This document shows positions 1 to 10,440 of a stretch of DNA of 64,000 nt, piece after piece. A model generated the notes under the pieces. That model worked only from the letters and a program-made list of their open reading frames with translations, was not told the DNA's origin and did not search any database. This stretch comes from Dasypus novemcinctus (taxonomy: Eukaryota > Chordata > Mammalia > Cingulata > Dasypodidae): assembly GCF_030445035.2 (NCBI RefSeq), contig NC_080680.1, positions 47,753,212-47,817,211 on the forward strand. The letters run 5' to 3'. Positions within the stretch are counted from its first letter, which is position 1. Every line of letters starts with the position of its first letter. Both the position numbers and the translations under genes were made by a program.

Positions 1-450
1 CAAAGCTGGGCCGCGGCGGCTCCGGCTCCTCCTCTCCCTCACACCCCCTCCCACCCCTCTCTACCTGCGGGGAACCCGGGCGGGAGGAGGCGGCGCGCGG
101 ACGGGGCCCGGCGACAACTGTCAGTTAGAAGCCCCGCTGGGTATGGGGGAGGGGAGGGGCAGGAGGAGGTGGGGGAGGGCACTCAGCTCCCCCGGCTGGG
201 GCGAGTTGGTGAAAGAAGCAAAGAAAGGAGCATCGTCGCCATCCCTGGTACGCATGCGTAGTAGAACAAGCCCATCCCCCCACCTCCGTCTGCGTCCCGC
301 CCCACTACGCGAAGGCGAGGTCTTGGGCTCAGCTACAGGCCCCGAGGCCGGGTAGGTTGCGCGGACCATTGATGTCATCAGCTTGTAGACCACTGTAAAG
401 GGAGGGGTTAGGAGAGAAGCGAGGCGTCTGCGCGGCTTTACTCGCCACCT
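1..450 (-). promoter_or_regulatory. BRD10: CpG island, probable BRD10 (KIAA2026) promoter/first exon
   Basis: The first 450 bases are GC-rich and dense in CpG, unlike the AT-rich DNA that follows, so this is a CpG-island promoter. It holds a perfect 12-base palindrome at 249-260 that fits an NRF1 site and a bZIP-like TGATGTCATCA at 370-380. The gene name is inferred from position only: in human 9p24 the leftward-transcribed BRD10 starts a few kb beyond the 3' end of RANBP6, and here the island lies about 3.5 kb beyond the RANBP6 stop. No BRD10 coding exon could be recognised in the window; the short open frames here look like GC-driven chance frames. The exact start site cannot be read from sequence. 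Confidence 0.6.
249..260. promoter_or_regulatory. Candidate NRF1 binding site (perfect palindrome)
   Basis: TACGCATGCGTA is its own reverse complement and matches the core of the NRF1 consensus (GCGCATGCGC) except at the outer bases. NRF1 sites are typical of housekeeping CpG-island promoters, which fits the setting. Occupancy is not shown by sequence. Confidence 0.45.
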
Positions 451-898
451 CCTGGGAAGGGAGCCAAAGGGCTTTTTAAAAAAGCAAATGCTGCTAGAGG
501 ATATTCCTTTTGGAAGGCCTTTATTAGCCCGAAAAACTAAAATGAATCATAAAGAAAGTTATTAGAGAACCTTTCTTGAAGACAGATAGTGAGAAAGACA
601 ACACAAAATATAAATCCTATCCATTCAAAAATTTACATTCTCTGCACCCCCCCCCTCCTCCACCCCCCCCCCCCCATTGTTACTGCCGACCTTTTTATAA
701 ATCTAGAATTTTGAAAGTCTTAGAGAAGCAGCTTAGGGACTTAACCTACTGAAGTACATGTTCACATGCAAAGGAAAAGGTGGTGATTAAAAGAACTCTA
801 GTAGTTATAAAAAGTTTCTGAAATTCTTGTCCCCAGTTAGCAAAATTAATTCATTATTTTGGAAACTAATCTCATGCTTTCCATTAAAGTAAAAAGAG
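451..898. other. Spacer beside the CpG island, with a C-rich tract
   Basis: No gene is seen. The sequence turns abruptly AT-rich. At about 645-676 there is a run of two long C-blocks separated by a short CT segment, which gives G-runs on the minus strand. It is the only simple repeat here. Confidence 0.6.
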
Positions 899-1079
899 CA
901 GGGGTTTTTAACCTTTTTGGTTCACAGACCCCTTTGCCAGTCAGGTGAAAACCACGGATCCCTTCTTAATACACTATACTGTGTATTATTTAATAAATAC
1001 ATCACACCTGCTCTAATACATCCCCACAAGAATAATGGTTTTTTTAATTTCAGTTCAGACCCCTTATTGAGAACCCCTG
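899..1079. mobile_element. Short non-autonomous hAT (Charlie-type) transposon
   Basis: The element starts CAGGGGTTTTTAACC and ends GAGAACCCCTG, forming terminal inverted repeats. The internal pattern of a run of C after CACAGA, repeated near the other end, is typical of old mammalian hAT-Charlie MITEs. It is about 180 bp with no coding capacity. An 8-bp target duplication is not convincing, as expected for an old copy. Confidence 0.7.
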
Positions 1080-1904
1080 CTCTAGAATCTTAAAATCTAA
1101 GAATTAAGAAAGTGAATGCAACATTTAAACACACACACATATCCTTCAAACTAAAAAGTCTCCCAATTTCAAGTCTCAGCTATACAGCAATAAATAGTCC
1201 TGTTAAAGTGGTCTTAAAATCTCACTATACATATTTACCTGTTTAAAGTACACCTAAATGTTAAACTCATCATTCACATTAAATTACAAGTGGCTTAAAA
1301 TGAGGGGGGAGAAAGCAGGTAATACTATTTTTCTCATGCTCTTTGAAGGATGTACATATTTTTCTACTTAAACTGGACCCTAGCCCTTGAAATTTGGAAT
1401 TATTTGCACACAAAGACAAAAGCATAGAAATTAAAGTATTTGCAAAGTTAAGTTATATAACTAAATGGTCAGGTAGTCTGTCTCCTGGGATTCTTTACTC
1501 CTAAGGTGAGGAGCACTGACAGAATTCAAAACCTCAAATCTTTTTTGGTCCAGCAAGTTAAATAGCAGTCTCAGGTAAAATAGTGAAGTGGGTACACTCT
1601 GAGGTGTTAGAATATTGACACTTTCACTCTTCACACACACTCATCTAGTAGTTAAGATCTCCTCTCACCCTAGATACTTGTATTTGTAATTTACAGTGTT
1701 CTCTCTACTCAGAGCCCACAAGTATACCTCAACTCACAAGAAAAAAGGTAGGGACCAATCCAACTTCAGCAACTATCAATCAAACATGTCTGACTGAATA
1801 TCCTTAATTTCCTTTGACAAAGCCCAAGAATCTGGAACCCACTCTACAAGCAAATATACGCTCCTCCTTTTTGGCCACCAACAGTATTTCATGACTTTCA
1901 GATA
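1080..1904. other. Non-coding spacer, nothing recognised
   Basis: AT-rich sequence without long open frames or a recognised repeat apart from a short CA-rich stretch near 1130. It lies between the CpG island and the RANBP6 3' end. Confidence 0.5.
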
Positions 1905-2085
1905 ATATTAGCTTCCATTTATTGAACCCTGTGCCACTAAAGCACTTTACATTCATTATATCCTTTAATTCACAGAACAACCATCTGATCTCGGTATTAT
2001 CTTCACTCTGCAGATGGAGAAAAATGCTTAGGTTAACAAAGTAGTTTGCCAAAATTTAAATCTAGGTCTGTTATATTTCTACAAC
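1905..2085 (-). repeat. MIR SINE fragment
   Basis: The reverse complement follows the MIR core: start of a B-box-distal region, a GAAACTGAGG-like segment, then the conserved GTGCC and AATAAATG-like tail. Diverged, as for all MIRs. No function inferred. Confidence 0.7.
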
Positions 2086-2690
2086 TCCAGTCTTCTGACA
2101 GAATTTCCAGTTCCTTATGCATAAGAGTGTAGGGAATTGCTAGAAATGTTGATCAAGGGCTTCTTAACTAAGGGTTTTAAAAGAGCAAAGTATGACCTCA
2201 ACTCTAAGTTATGAAGAAGCCAAGATGACAGGGATCCTAGATATTGTGAAAGTAGAATTAGGCCCTTGAAAGTAAAAAAAAATGTTAAGCTTTATTTCAT
2301 AAGAAATATGATGGCTGTAAATTAGAAAATATAGATAAGTGAAAACAAAAATCACCATTTAATCCAACCACCCAGGTTAACCTCTACTAATACTTTGTGG
2401 TGGGAGTTTTCTATTTACTCATCTATATTTTAAACTTTAAATAAACTTAGCAAAATTGTGGCCATACTCTATATAAGGGCTTTTTCTTTTTTTTCCCCTC
2501 ATTAATAATAAATAATGGTGTGGAATGGAGAGGACTTGCATATATAAAATCTCAGCTTCATGTCCCTGTTCATAATGGCCTAAATGGTTTGCCCATGGGA
2601 GCTGAAAAAGGTGAATCAGGGAAGATCTGAATGTAAAAGGAATCCCAAACCATAAAAAAACAAATTCAGGGTACAAAGAATAGGAATAAC
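2086..2690. other. Non-coding spacer, nothing recognised
   Basis: AT-rich intergenic sequence. Short open frames have no recognisable similarity. A poly-T-rich segment at about 2480-2497 is the only visible feature. Confidence 0.45.
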
Positions 2691-2885
2691 AGCTACCATT
2701 TATTGAGCACTTATTAGATTTTAAATATTTGTTAAATATTTTGCATATACACAGTACTCACAAGAGCCCCAGGAAATCATAACAGATGTATTTGAGTTTT
2801 TAATAATGACCTGCTGAGTAGAAAGCTTTTATCCTACCCTACAAAAAGCTCAACATTAAAGACCAAGAGTTCAATTAACATAATT
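2691..2885 (-). repeat. MIR-like fragment at the RANBP6 transcript end
   Basis: Starts ATTTATTGAGCACTTATTAG, the reverse-complement hallmark of the MIR/L2 tail, and continues with the diverged MIR pattern. It supplies the candidate polyadenylation hexamer at 2699-2704. Confidence 0.55.
2699..2704 (-). terminator. RANBP6: Candidate polyadenylation signal of RANBP6
   Basis: TTTATT on the plus strand reads AATAAA on the minus strand. It is the first canonical hexamer found when reading downstream from the RANBP6 stop; only weaker variants (GATAAA, TATAAA) occur nearer. It would give a 3' UTR of about 1.27 kb, close to the length known for the human gene. Confidence 0.45.
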
Positions 2886-3968
2886 AACCCTAGATTTATA
2901 GAAATATTTTCTTATAATGTATATCTGCTGCTAAATGGCTAGTCTCAAAGCTGTTTTCTTTCCTATGTTTAAAGAGGAATTTAATTTTGCTTTCCTTTCA
3001 CTTTTATAATAAAATACTCATCAGTGCTACTATAGAATCTATTAGGAACTTCTTTGAAAAAGAAATCTAAGCCCTATTTTGAATCAGGCCTTCTCTTCAT
3101 GTTGAGCTGCTTTGCAGGGGGGGAAATGGCATACATACACTAAGCAATATTCTACCCACCCCCATAACATTGATTGAATCCTTCTGCAAATATTGATTAC
3201 TTATTATTTGGCAAACACTGTCTTACAGTATGTTACATGCTACTAATGTCAGATGTACCAAGACTCCCCTTTCAGTAACTATGATTCTTGAGAGTCCTAG
3301 ATAAATGTATGTACCTGACCAGCTAACATTTTAAAGTTCTCATAACTCTCAGCAAGACACCTTGGGGAACTAGAATACATTTTTAGGCCCTGCTTTGTTC
3401 CCAGGAGTACATTATGAACAAGTTCATGTACGTAAGAGAAAACTTCCCATATTCACTGCAACATCTCAAAAATCTCTCCCAATTTTGGTATCCTCTCATT
3501 ACCATGATAACCAAGAATATTAACAAGGAAGAACTTAGCATGCCATTCTATCCTTTACCCACAATTCCAAAGATGTTTGTCTTGGAAGTTCTTCCATATT
3601 TTCTTCATGAGCTCATTAACATCTTGTGATATTCACCATGACATCTTGGCACCAATTATATTGCTTGTTCAGCATCAATAGTTGAGGTAAATAGCAAAGA
3701 TGTATATACTTCATATCAACTAATGAAAGATGACAAACATTCTAAGACAATGTAAGCACAGGTTATCACCAAGATTCTGAGCTTAAGAGGTAAAACATGC
3801 AAGGTGAACAGAAGGCTGTTGACACTAATTTTGGAAAAAAACATTGGGAAGAAATATAAACTGCTTAAGCAGGGAGAGAACAGTTCTCTCACTTATAATG
3901 AAATCCATCCACAACATTCACTTGGAGTTGCTTTTATGAGGATAATATTTAAGTGATATTAAAGTGCT
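2705..3968 (-). other. RANBP6: Probable 3' UTR of RANBP6
   Basis: AT-rich sequence directly downstream of the RANBP6 stop, without a splice-like break or large young repeat, ending at the first canonical AATAAA. Assignment as UTR is inference from position and the expected transcript length. Confidence 0.5.
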
Positions 3969-6900
3969 TCAAGCAAAATTTAGCAACTCCTGTAAAGCTG
4001 CCTGCTGTTCATCATTGAGTTGGGATATGCATTCCAACCATAATTCTTCAGAAGTCTGTACAAGGCGCACAACATTAGCTAGGCGCTTGGCACAAGGATC
4101 TTCACAGTTAATAGTCTCATTAATTTTTCCTTCTGCAATTATACGGATTATTTTCGGAAGATTGGAATTATCTGGACCAAGTACAACTGGATGGTTACTT
4201 TCAATTAAGTCACAGAGAAAACTCAAAGTCTGAATAGCTTCCTCTTTATCCTCATGCAGTGGAAGCCATGATAACCAGTGTGGAAGAACTTCATCCACAT
4301 TTACACAGTTAGGCTTAAATCTCAAAATCTTCCCTACTGCAGAGATACAGTTCTCTGTAGCAATGACATTTTTTTTGGTTTTAGAATTTGCACACTTAAT
4401 AACTTTTACCAGCAGTGGAATGGCTTCTGAACATAAAGAACGATAATCATCTCCACCAAACTGTGCCATAACTCCCAGGCCATAAGCAGCAGCTTGCCGG
4501 ACTTCAGGGTTGTTATCTCGCATATTTAGTAGCATCGGCCACCGAAAATGTTCTACATATTTAAATGAGGTTGGACTGCAGTGCTCTATGATATCATCAA
4601 ATATGCACAATCCCCATTGTCTGTCTGGCCAAGGCCTACTTGAACAAATTAGGTTTACAATTAACGGAAGTAGCTGTTCAAACCATGGTAAAATTTTTTC
4701 CTTATAAGTACTAAATAATGAGTGCAAAATATCTGATACTTTGGTCAGAATGTAAACATCACATTCATCCTCATCTTGCAGAGACATTTCAACCTGTTGA
4801 TCATAGTTTTCTTCCTGTCTTTTAACCTGTCGCAATTCTTGGTTTTTAAAGTGCCCTTCGAGTTTTGCTTTCAATATTCCACCCAATTCTTCCAAGTGTT
4901 CATCATTAAGGCACCCATCTCCCATTACTTCAATGGATTTTGCAAAAGAATTCATTATTTCTGAGAGTACATCTGTATCAGGTTCAGTCCCAATAGCCTT
5001 GATCAAGGGATCACATATGAATTGCCACATCTGTGCAAGATAGTCTGGGCTGTGAATTCTTGCACATTCCAGGAGAAAAGGCATGGACTCTGCTGCTGCC
5101 ACTCGAACATTATCATGGAAATAAAATTTCAGTAAAGGAACCATCAACTTTACAACTTGTTCTGTATATTCCACAAATCCTTCCTTTAACTCTTTGGCAT
5201 AATAAACCAACATCTGGCAAGCAGTTGCTTTGGCTTCAAGTCCTGAAGTTTTAATTCCAAAACTTTGCTGGTCTCCAAGATTTACAAATTGCCAGCCATC
5301 ATCATCACTCATATTCTCCACATCTTGTGTATCTAAGAGAGCAACATCAGGTTTAGCTGAAGCAGTCTTGATAAGAGGCTCAATAACCAGAGAAAGGTAT
5401 TGTTGAAAATCTTTTCCAAGAATTTTACACATTCTAGCCCATGCTGAAACCATATAAGAAATCTGAGGGTCATCATCTTCCATATTATTTAAGTCTGATT
5501 GTGTCTTCAACAATAACTGCATCACACTTGAAGCATCTTGCATAAATTTTTCCTTCCCAACAGCAAGACCAACATGGCTAATACATTCAATAGTTTTTCC
5601 TCTCAGAAGCTTGAGTTCCTTCTGAACAGCAAGCTCAACGATGTGCTTTAATGAGGGCATAAATATATCATAGTATGGAACAAATTTTTCTTCTATTGTA
5701 TCTGCAACTGAGGCAATGGTTGTCACAAGTTGTTCCAAGGCCAGCTTGGTCCCATTTCGAATCAACTCTTGAAGTTTAATTACCAAAATGGAATGCAGAT
5801 TTTTCATCATACTATCTAAATATAAAGTTAGCAATGACTTGGGACAATCTTCAATAAAAATAATAAGAGCAGAAGCTGCATGTGACTGCACTCGCTGATT
5901 ACCTTGATTTTCCATGGTACGCAAAAGAGCTGCAATCACTGTTTCATGGAATTTCTTTTGGAAACTAGGCGCAAAATCTGTAGCCATCTGTCCAAGTGTA
6001 GTACAGGCTGCGGCCCTCACCCTTGGATGGGGGTCCTGAAGAAAAAGCAAAACAGAATTAACCATTTCATCTAGAGTTGATTCCATTTGCTGATGGCATC
6101 CTTCTCCAATGGCAGATAAGGCCATTAATCCAGCATGTCGGTATTTCCAGTCAGGGCTCTGAAGCATCTGCATTACATGCTCCTTGGTCATTGGTAAAAC
6201 AACTTTTCCACCGAGGCCACAAGCAAGTCTGTCTAATGCACTCTCAGCCGCAACTGCATTGCTGTCAAAATCATCTTCTTCCATTTCATCAGCATTTACC
6301 CAGTCCTCATCATCTTGTAGATCAACCATCATTGCTAATATATGAGGAACTGCCTGTGCAATGATATTTGCATGTTTTTTCAACATCGGGGTTGCAGTTT
6401 CAGACAAGGTCACAATTACTTCAAGGGCCAGCTGGCGTTGCAGATTACTAAGCCTAGAGTCTCCACATAACTTTAGACTCAACTGCAGAGTATCCTCTAA
6501 ATAAGGACCCAAGTACTTAGGAACTGTGTCTGCAATCTCGACAAGAGATTCTAGGACCGAATCATCATCCTGGTAACAAGAGTCATCCACAGCCTGTAAG
6601 ATCCCTGGAAGCAAGTCTGCAAAGCCTTTGAAAAGAGCAATATTATTCTCATTAGCAAGTATAAATGCAGCTGCAGCTCTAGCGGATAATGTCCTAATTG
6701 CTGGGTGTTCTTGATCTTGAATACACTGGTCCAACAACCGTTTGATGATATCCAAGTCATGCCGCTCCTGATGCCCAAAAATCCCAGGAAAGTGCCAGAA
6801 AACGTGAAGTGCAACTTCCCATAGAATTACATTTTTAGAGTGAATTGAATCAATAAGGAACTTCAGGCCTTCGGGCCAGTGGTTAGTGCCATCCTCATCT

Positions 6901-7286
6901 ATCAAATTCCTGGCCAGCACCGCAAAAATATCACAAAGTTTTTTCCTCATGTTAGCATGAGTTTCTAACTTAACTGCCAGTATCACCTCAATCTTGACGT
7001 CCCTCTGAACATCAGAAGGTAGATTTGGATAGACTTCCTCAAACCCAGAGGACAAAAGCCTTCGTAGCAGTGCGGCAGCCATTTGTCTCACCTCATAACC
7101 TGCTCTCCTATTTCTGACGACATCTAAGAGGAACGTAGTCTTACAGAGGCCTGGTATATTTTCATAGATTTCCTCTGCCTGCCTCCGCACCATACAGCTT
7201 GGATTGATCAGATTCTTCAGGAGCTGGTAAAACTCCTGCTTTTCCGAAACAGCCGCCGCCACGCCTGCAGCACCGGCCGCCGCCAT
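3969..7286 (-). CDS. RANBP6: Ran-binding protein 6 (importin-beta family), intronless
   Basis: A single uninterrupted frame encodes 1105 residues, the same length as human RANBP6, starting [17 protein letters not shown] and ending [10 protein letters not shown]-like ([10 protein letters not shown]). It is a karyopherin-beta made of HEAT repeats throughout: an N-terminal Ran-binding half, an acidic loop at residues 322-341 (DEDW, then EMEEDDFD), a second acidic stretch near NMEDDDPQ, and a C-terminal superhelix. The close paralogue is IPO5 (RANBP5), a multi-exon gene; RANBP6 is known as an old retrogene copy of it, and the lack of introns here agrees. The family carries cargo into the nucleus and releases it on RanGTP binding; RANBP6 has been linked to STAT3 import. 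The start codon has G at -3 and G at +4, and a CpG-rich leader precedes it. No frameshift or stop is seen, so it looks functional. Confidence 0.97.
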   Translation of the reverse strand: MAAAGAAGVAAAVSEKQEFYQLLKNLINPSCMVRRQAEEIYENIPGLCKTTFLLDVVRNRRAGYEVRQMAAALLRRLLSSGFEEVYPNLPSDVQRDVKIEVILAVKLETHANMRKKLCDIFAVLARNLIDEDGTNHWPEGLKFLIDSIHSKNVILWEVALHVFWHFPGIFGHQERHDLDIIKRLLDQCIQDQEHPAIRTLSARAAAAFILANENNIALFKGFADLLPGILQAVDDSCYQDDDSVLESLVEIADTVPKYLGPYLEDTLQLSLKLCGDSRLSNLQRQLALEVIVTLSETATPMLKKHANIIAQAVPHILAMMVDLQDDEDWVNADEMEEDDFDSNAVAAESALDRLACGLGGKVVLPMTKEHVMQMLQSPDWKYRHAGLMALSAIGEGCHQQMESTLDEMVNSVLLFLQDPHPRVRAAACTTLGQMATDFAPSFQKKFHETVIAALLRTMENQGNQRVQSHAASALIIFIEDCPKSLLTLYLDSMMKNLHSILVIKLQELIRNGTKLALEQLVTTIASVADTIEEKFVPYYDIFMPSLKHIVELAVQKELKLLRGKTIECISHVGLAVGKEKFMQDASSVMQLLLKTQSDLNNMEDDDPQISYMVSAWARMCKILGKDFQQYLSLVIEPLIKTASAKPDVALLDTQDVENMSDDDGWQFVNLGDQQSFGIKTSGLEAKATACQMLVYYAKELKEGFVEYTEQVVKLMVPLLKFYFHDNVRVAAAESMPFLLECARIHSPDYLAQMWQFICDPLIKAIGTEPDTDVLSEIMNSFAKSIEVMGDGCLNDEHLEELGGILKAKLEGHFKNQELRQVKRQEENYDQQVEMSLQDEDECDVYILTKVSDILHSLFSTYKEKILPWFEQLLPLIVNLICSSRPWPDRQWGLCIFDDIIEHCSPTSFKYVEHFRWPMLLNMRDNNPEVRQAAAYGLGVMAQFGGDDYRSLCSEAIPLLVKVIKCANSKTKKNVIATENCISAVGKILRFKPNCVNVDEVLPHWLSWLPLHEDKEEAIQTLSFLCDLIESNHPVVLGPDNSNLPKIIRIIAEGKINETINCEDPCAKRLANVVRLVQTSEELWLECISQLNDEQQAALQELLNFA

Positions 7287-7560
7287 CGCGCTCTGTCAAA
7301 GCTAGTGCGACAGGAGAAGTAGGGAGGGGGTCCTGCGGCTCGGAGCAGTGACGTAACTGCGCGCCGGCAAGGATGGGCGGGAGCGTTTCCTGTCTGTCTG
7401 GATACCCAAGCTGGCAGCTGAGAGGTGGAGGTGGGGCTCCCGGGAGGGAAGACTGGAGGCTTGGGAGGAGGCGGGGTGGGTGGGCAGGAAAGCAGCCTCA
7501 GTTTGTTTTCCAATGTGATATAAATAATGCACCTACAGAGGGAAAAAAATTATAATATCA
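7287..7560 (-). promoter_or_regulatory. RANBP6: CpG-rich promoter and 5' UTR of RANBP6
   Basis: The 270 bases upstream of the start codon are GC- and CpG-rich and then give way to AT-rich repeat DNA. TTACGTCA (minus strand, 7349-7356) is a good CREB/ATF half-palindromic site about 65 bases upstream of the ATG. A retrogene must acquire its own promoter, and this short CpG-rich block is the evident candidate. Confidence 0.65.
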
Positions 7561-7975
7561 ATTGTATTCTAATGGGGTTGAGTCCTTTTCTCTAGTTCCA
7601 AGCTATCTGTTCACTGATAATTTAAAACAAAAAATTCACCTTGAAAACATTATGCTAACTAAAAGAGACCAGTTACAAAACACCACCTATTGTATGATTC
7701 CATTAATAGGAAAGGTCCAGAACAGGCAAACCTATAGAAATGGAAAGTAGATGGGTGATTGCCAGGAGCTGGAGGTGGAGGGGGGCGGGAATGGGAAATC
7801 ATTATTAACAGGTAAGATGTTTTCGTTTTGGGTGATGAAAATGTTCTAAAATTGATTGTGTTGATGGTTACACAGCTCTGTGCTAAAAAACAACAACCTT
7901 GAATTGTACAATTTAAATTGATGAATTGTACATTATATGAATTATGCCTTAATAAAACTGTTTATTTTAAAAAAC
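7561..7975 (+). mobile_element. Old L1 (L1M-type) 3' end
   Basis: Carries the usual mammalian L1M 3'-UTR landmarks in order: TGTATGATTCCATT, a GCCAGGAGCTGG segment with a G-rich stretch, GTGATGAAAATGTTCTAAAATTG-like text, GGTTACACA, and a closing ACTGTTTATTTTAAAA tail. It is 5' truncated beside the RANBP6 promoter. Confidence 0.75.
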
Positions 7976-8036
7976 AGTAAGTACAATAAAAGAATAAAAG
8001 CAATGATTACGGACCCATGCCTACTCCAAATGCAGT

Positions 8037-8085
8037 ACAGCGGTGGTCCTCAAACTTGTGTGTCAGAATCATCTGACCTTTCGAT
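8037..8085 (+). repeat. MER5A-type hAT fragment (partial)
   Basis: CAGCGGTGGTCCTCAAACTTG followed by a TCAGAATCATCTG segment matches the start of MER5A (CAGTGGTTCTCAAACTT). Only the left end is present. Confidence 0.55.
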
Positions 8086-8180
8086 TTTAATAATGGGAAA
8101 GGCAACTAAGTAAATTATGGTGATAAGTGCCTTGGGTTCATAAATAGAAGACCTGGATCCTAGTCTTATCTCTAAATGTT

Positions 8181-8545
8181 TGTGATGGTTAGGCTAGTGT
8201 GTCTCGACCAGGTAATTGTGCCCAGTTGTTTGTTTGGTCAAGCAAGCACAGGGCTAATTGTAATATAAGGGCATTTATGGACTTTAGTCACCATTGACTT
8301 TATTGCAGTGGCAAATAATAGATAGCTGATTACAATTACATCAATTAGGGATATTGCCATTAGCAATGAGTGATGCTTTAACCAATCAGTTGAAAGCCTT
8401 GAAAGAGGAAGTGATTCCAGCATTGAGATTTCCCAGCTCATCTTTGGACAGCCAACATCTCCCAGAACTCATCATTGACTTTCATTGACGCTTCTGGTTG
8501 CGGCCTACCTGCAAAACCTGGACTTATTGCAAAGACTGTTAAACT
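8181..8545 (+). mobile_element. Partial ERV-L (MLT2-like) LTR
   Basis: Begins TGTGATGGTTAGGCTAGTGT and aligns by eye along most of its length with the minus-strand LTR at 22610-23050, including GGTCAAGCAAGCA, AACCAATCAGTTGAA and CAGCAT segments. It stops short of the other copy's 3' end. No internal retroviral sequence follows, so it is a truncated solo LTR. Confidence 0.65.
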
Positions 8546-8707
8546 TCTCCATGCAGGCTTAATTTTAATTTTGTAAAATGCTGCTGCATATACCCACAGA
8601 GATAGAAAATCATAGTTTTAGCGTTAATCAGATAATAGAAAAAAATAGTAGTTTCCTAAATTGCATTGTAATATATTATAATACACTTATTTAGGAAGAA
8701 ACATTAT
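8546..8707. other. AT-rich spacer
   Basis: Short AT-rich stretch between an LTR fragment and a MER5A-type relic. Nothing recognised. Confidence 0.4.
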
Positions 8708-8918
8708 TCTCTAAACAGGATTTCTCATTCTTTGGGCTGAAAACCAACTGCATCATAGTTATTAAGGATTCACTAGGGATACTTATTTCAAAACATAGAT
8801 GTTAGGACCCAAGCTTCAGTCTACTGAATCAGAGTTTCTGGGGAATACAGCCTAGGCATCTTCCATTTACAAGCACACTGGGTTTTCATATAGATATCAG
8901 AATTTGAGAACCAGTGAT
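8708..8918 (+). repeat. MER5A-type hAT relic
   Basis: Follows the MER5A pattern: a degraded left end, AGGACCCAAGCTTCAGTC, TACTGAATCAGAGTTTCTGG, and the right end TTTGAGAACCAGTG, which mirrors the left-end consensus. About 210 bp and diverged. Confidence 0.65.
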
Positions 8919-9109
8919 AAGTTCTGATCCAATTCCAAGATCTTAACTATAGTTCTTCACTTTGCTCCGGACTCACTGGTTTTCTTACTGTTTCTTGAAA
9001 ACTACAGGGCCTTTGCATTTGCTGTTTCTGGAAATGTTATTGTATGATATGTTAGTATGGGAAAAATGTTTCTCTTGACACTGTATCATTAACATATTAA
9101 AGACTTTTT

Positions 9110-9299
9110 AGAAACTAAGAGTAACTACCACGCACTTGCCACAATGGTTTAAATTCTTAAAAACTGACAGTATTAAGCATTGGTGAGGATGTGGAGCAAA
9201 TGGGAGCTCAGTTGTATTTTTGGTTGTAAAATAAGTAAATTGGACAACCACTTTGGAAAAAATGTTTTGAACATTCTGGGTTAAGGTTATATAATTATT
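9110..9299 (+). repeat. Possible old L1 fragment
   Basis: The phrase GGTGAGGATGTGGAGCAAA and the later GGACAACCACTTTGGAAAA resemble the conserved L1 3' region in which several copies in this window agree (compare about 58020). Highly diverged. Confidence 0.45.
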
Positions 9300-10440
9300 C
9301 ATTTAGTCTATTAGCAAAGATTTATTGAGGGTATGTTCAAGCATGGTGCTGGGTACTGGAGGTAAAGATGAAATACACAAGGATACACATGGTCTAGGGA
9401 GATATAGTCAATGGCACATGGTGTAGTGATCACTGTAGTAATTATTGTTTGCTATAGGACCACTTGGGATTATGGAAGCAGCCAACCCACTGTGGGTCTG
9501 GGAGACATCAGGTAAGTTTTCCCCAGGAGGTGATGTAAGAGCTGACTTGAAGAATGAACCACCATTTACCATTTGAAGAAAGAAAAGAAAATTGTTCTAA
9601 CTGAAGGGACAGCTTATTCAGAGGCAGAAAGGCCTTAAAGCCTTCTGTGATGAGAGCTATTTCAGTATTTCAGAATGGAACATTGGATTGGAGCCTGATA
9701 GGGCTTGGGGATGATAAAGGATGCAAGAAGGAGAAAGATAAAAAGCTAATTGGCTCCACTGATAGAGTATCCGCCTACCACACGGGAGGTTCAGGGTTCA
9801 AACCCAGGGCCTCCTCACCTGTGTGGTGAGCTGGCCCATGTGCAGTGCTGATGCACACAAGGAGTGCCCTGCCATGGAGGGGTGTTTCCTGCCCCCTAGG
9901 GAAGCTCCACACTCAAGGAGTGTGCTGTGTAAGGAGAGCCGCCCTGCGTGAAAAAAAAAAAGTTCAGCTTGCCCAGGAGTGGCGCTGCACACACGGAGAG
10001 CTGACGCAGCAAGATGACACAACAAAAAGAGACACAGATTCCTGGTGCCACTGACAAGAATGCAAGCCGACACAGAAGAACACACAGCGAATGGACACAG
10101 AGAGCAGCCGGGGGGCAGGGCAGGGGGAAGGGGAGAGAAATAAAAAATTTGAAAAAAAAAGCTAATTGGAGGTTAGGTCATAAAGGGTCTTATTAAGATA
10201 TTTGGACTTTTTTCTAAAGGTAATGAGCTGTTGATGGATTTTAATCAAGGGCAGTGAAATGATCAAATGTGCATCTGTTGAAGGCTGGAGGCATTTAGGA
10301 GGCCAATAACCTAGTTCACTTACGAGATGCTGAAAGTCTGAGCCACAGCTGTGGAGCCAGCTAGTAAGATAGGGAATCAATAGATGGATCTGGAATCTGG
10401 CAAGAAGTCCACGTGGACTTCCCCAAGAAGACAAGTCCCA
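9300..10440 (-). mobile_element. L2 LINE 3' region, split by a SINE
   Basis: The left end carries the reverse complement of the L2 tail (ATTTATTGAG, then GGTGCTGGGTACTGGAGGTA). Further right, both sides of the SINE carry the L2 pattern (AGAGCTGACTTGAAGAATGA, GCAGAAAGGCC; then TAAAGGGTCTTATTAAGATA and GGACTTTTTTCTAAAGGTAA). Old element, heavily mutated. Confidence 0.6.
9754..10156 (+). mobile_element. DAS-SINE (tRNA-derived)
   Basis: Starts with a tRNA-like head (CTCCACTGATAGAGTATC) with B-box GGTTCAAACCC, followed by the GC-rich body and an A-rich tail. Flanked by a 13-bp direct repeat (9741-9753 and 10157-10169), so insertion boundaries are clear. It landed inside an L2. Confidence 0.9.

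Noticed and set aside
121-393. A 90-codon frame on the minus strand (and one on the plus strand) in the CpG island
   Set aside because: GC-rich sequence gives long chance frames on both strands; composition is Arg/Pro/Ser-rich with no recognisable domain, and no BRD10 match could be claimed.
3969-7286. Several plus-strand frames of 60-95 codons across RANBP6
   Set aside because: They are antisense shadows of the importin coding sequence with no independent support.
3969-7286. IPO5 instead of RANBP6
   Set aside because: IPO5 is multi-exon and 1097 residues; this gene is intronless, 1105 residues, and has the RANBP6 N-terminus and expected neighbour arrangement.
9754-10156. Genuine tRNA genes, because of the A- and B-box sequences in the DAS-SINEs
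   Set aside because: The heads are diverged, lack a foldable cloverleaf by eye, and are followed by SINE bodies, A-tails and target duplications.
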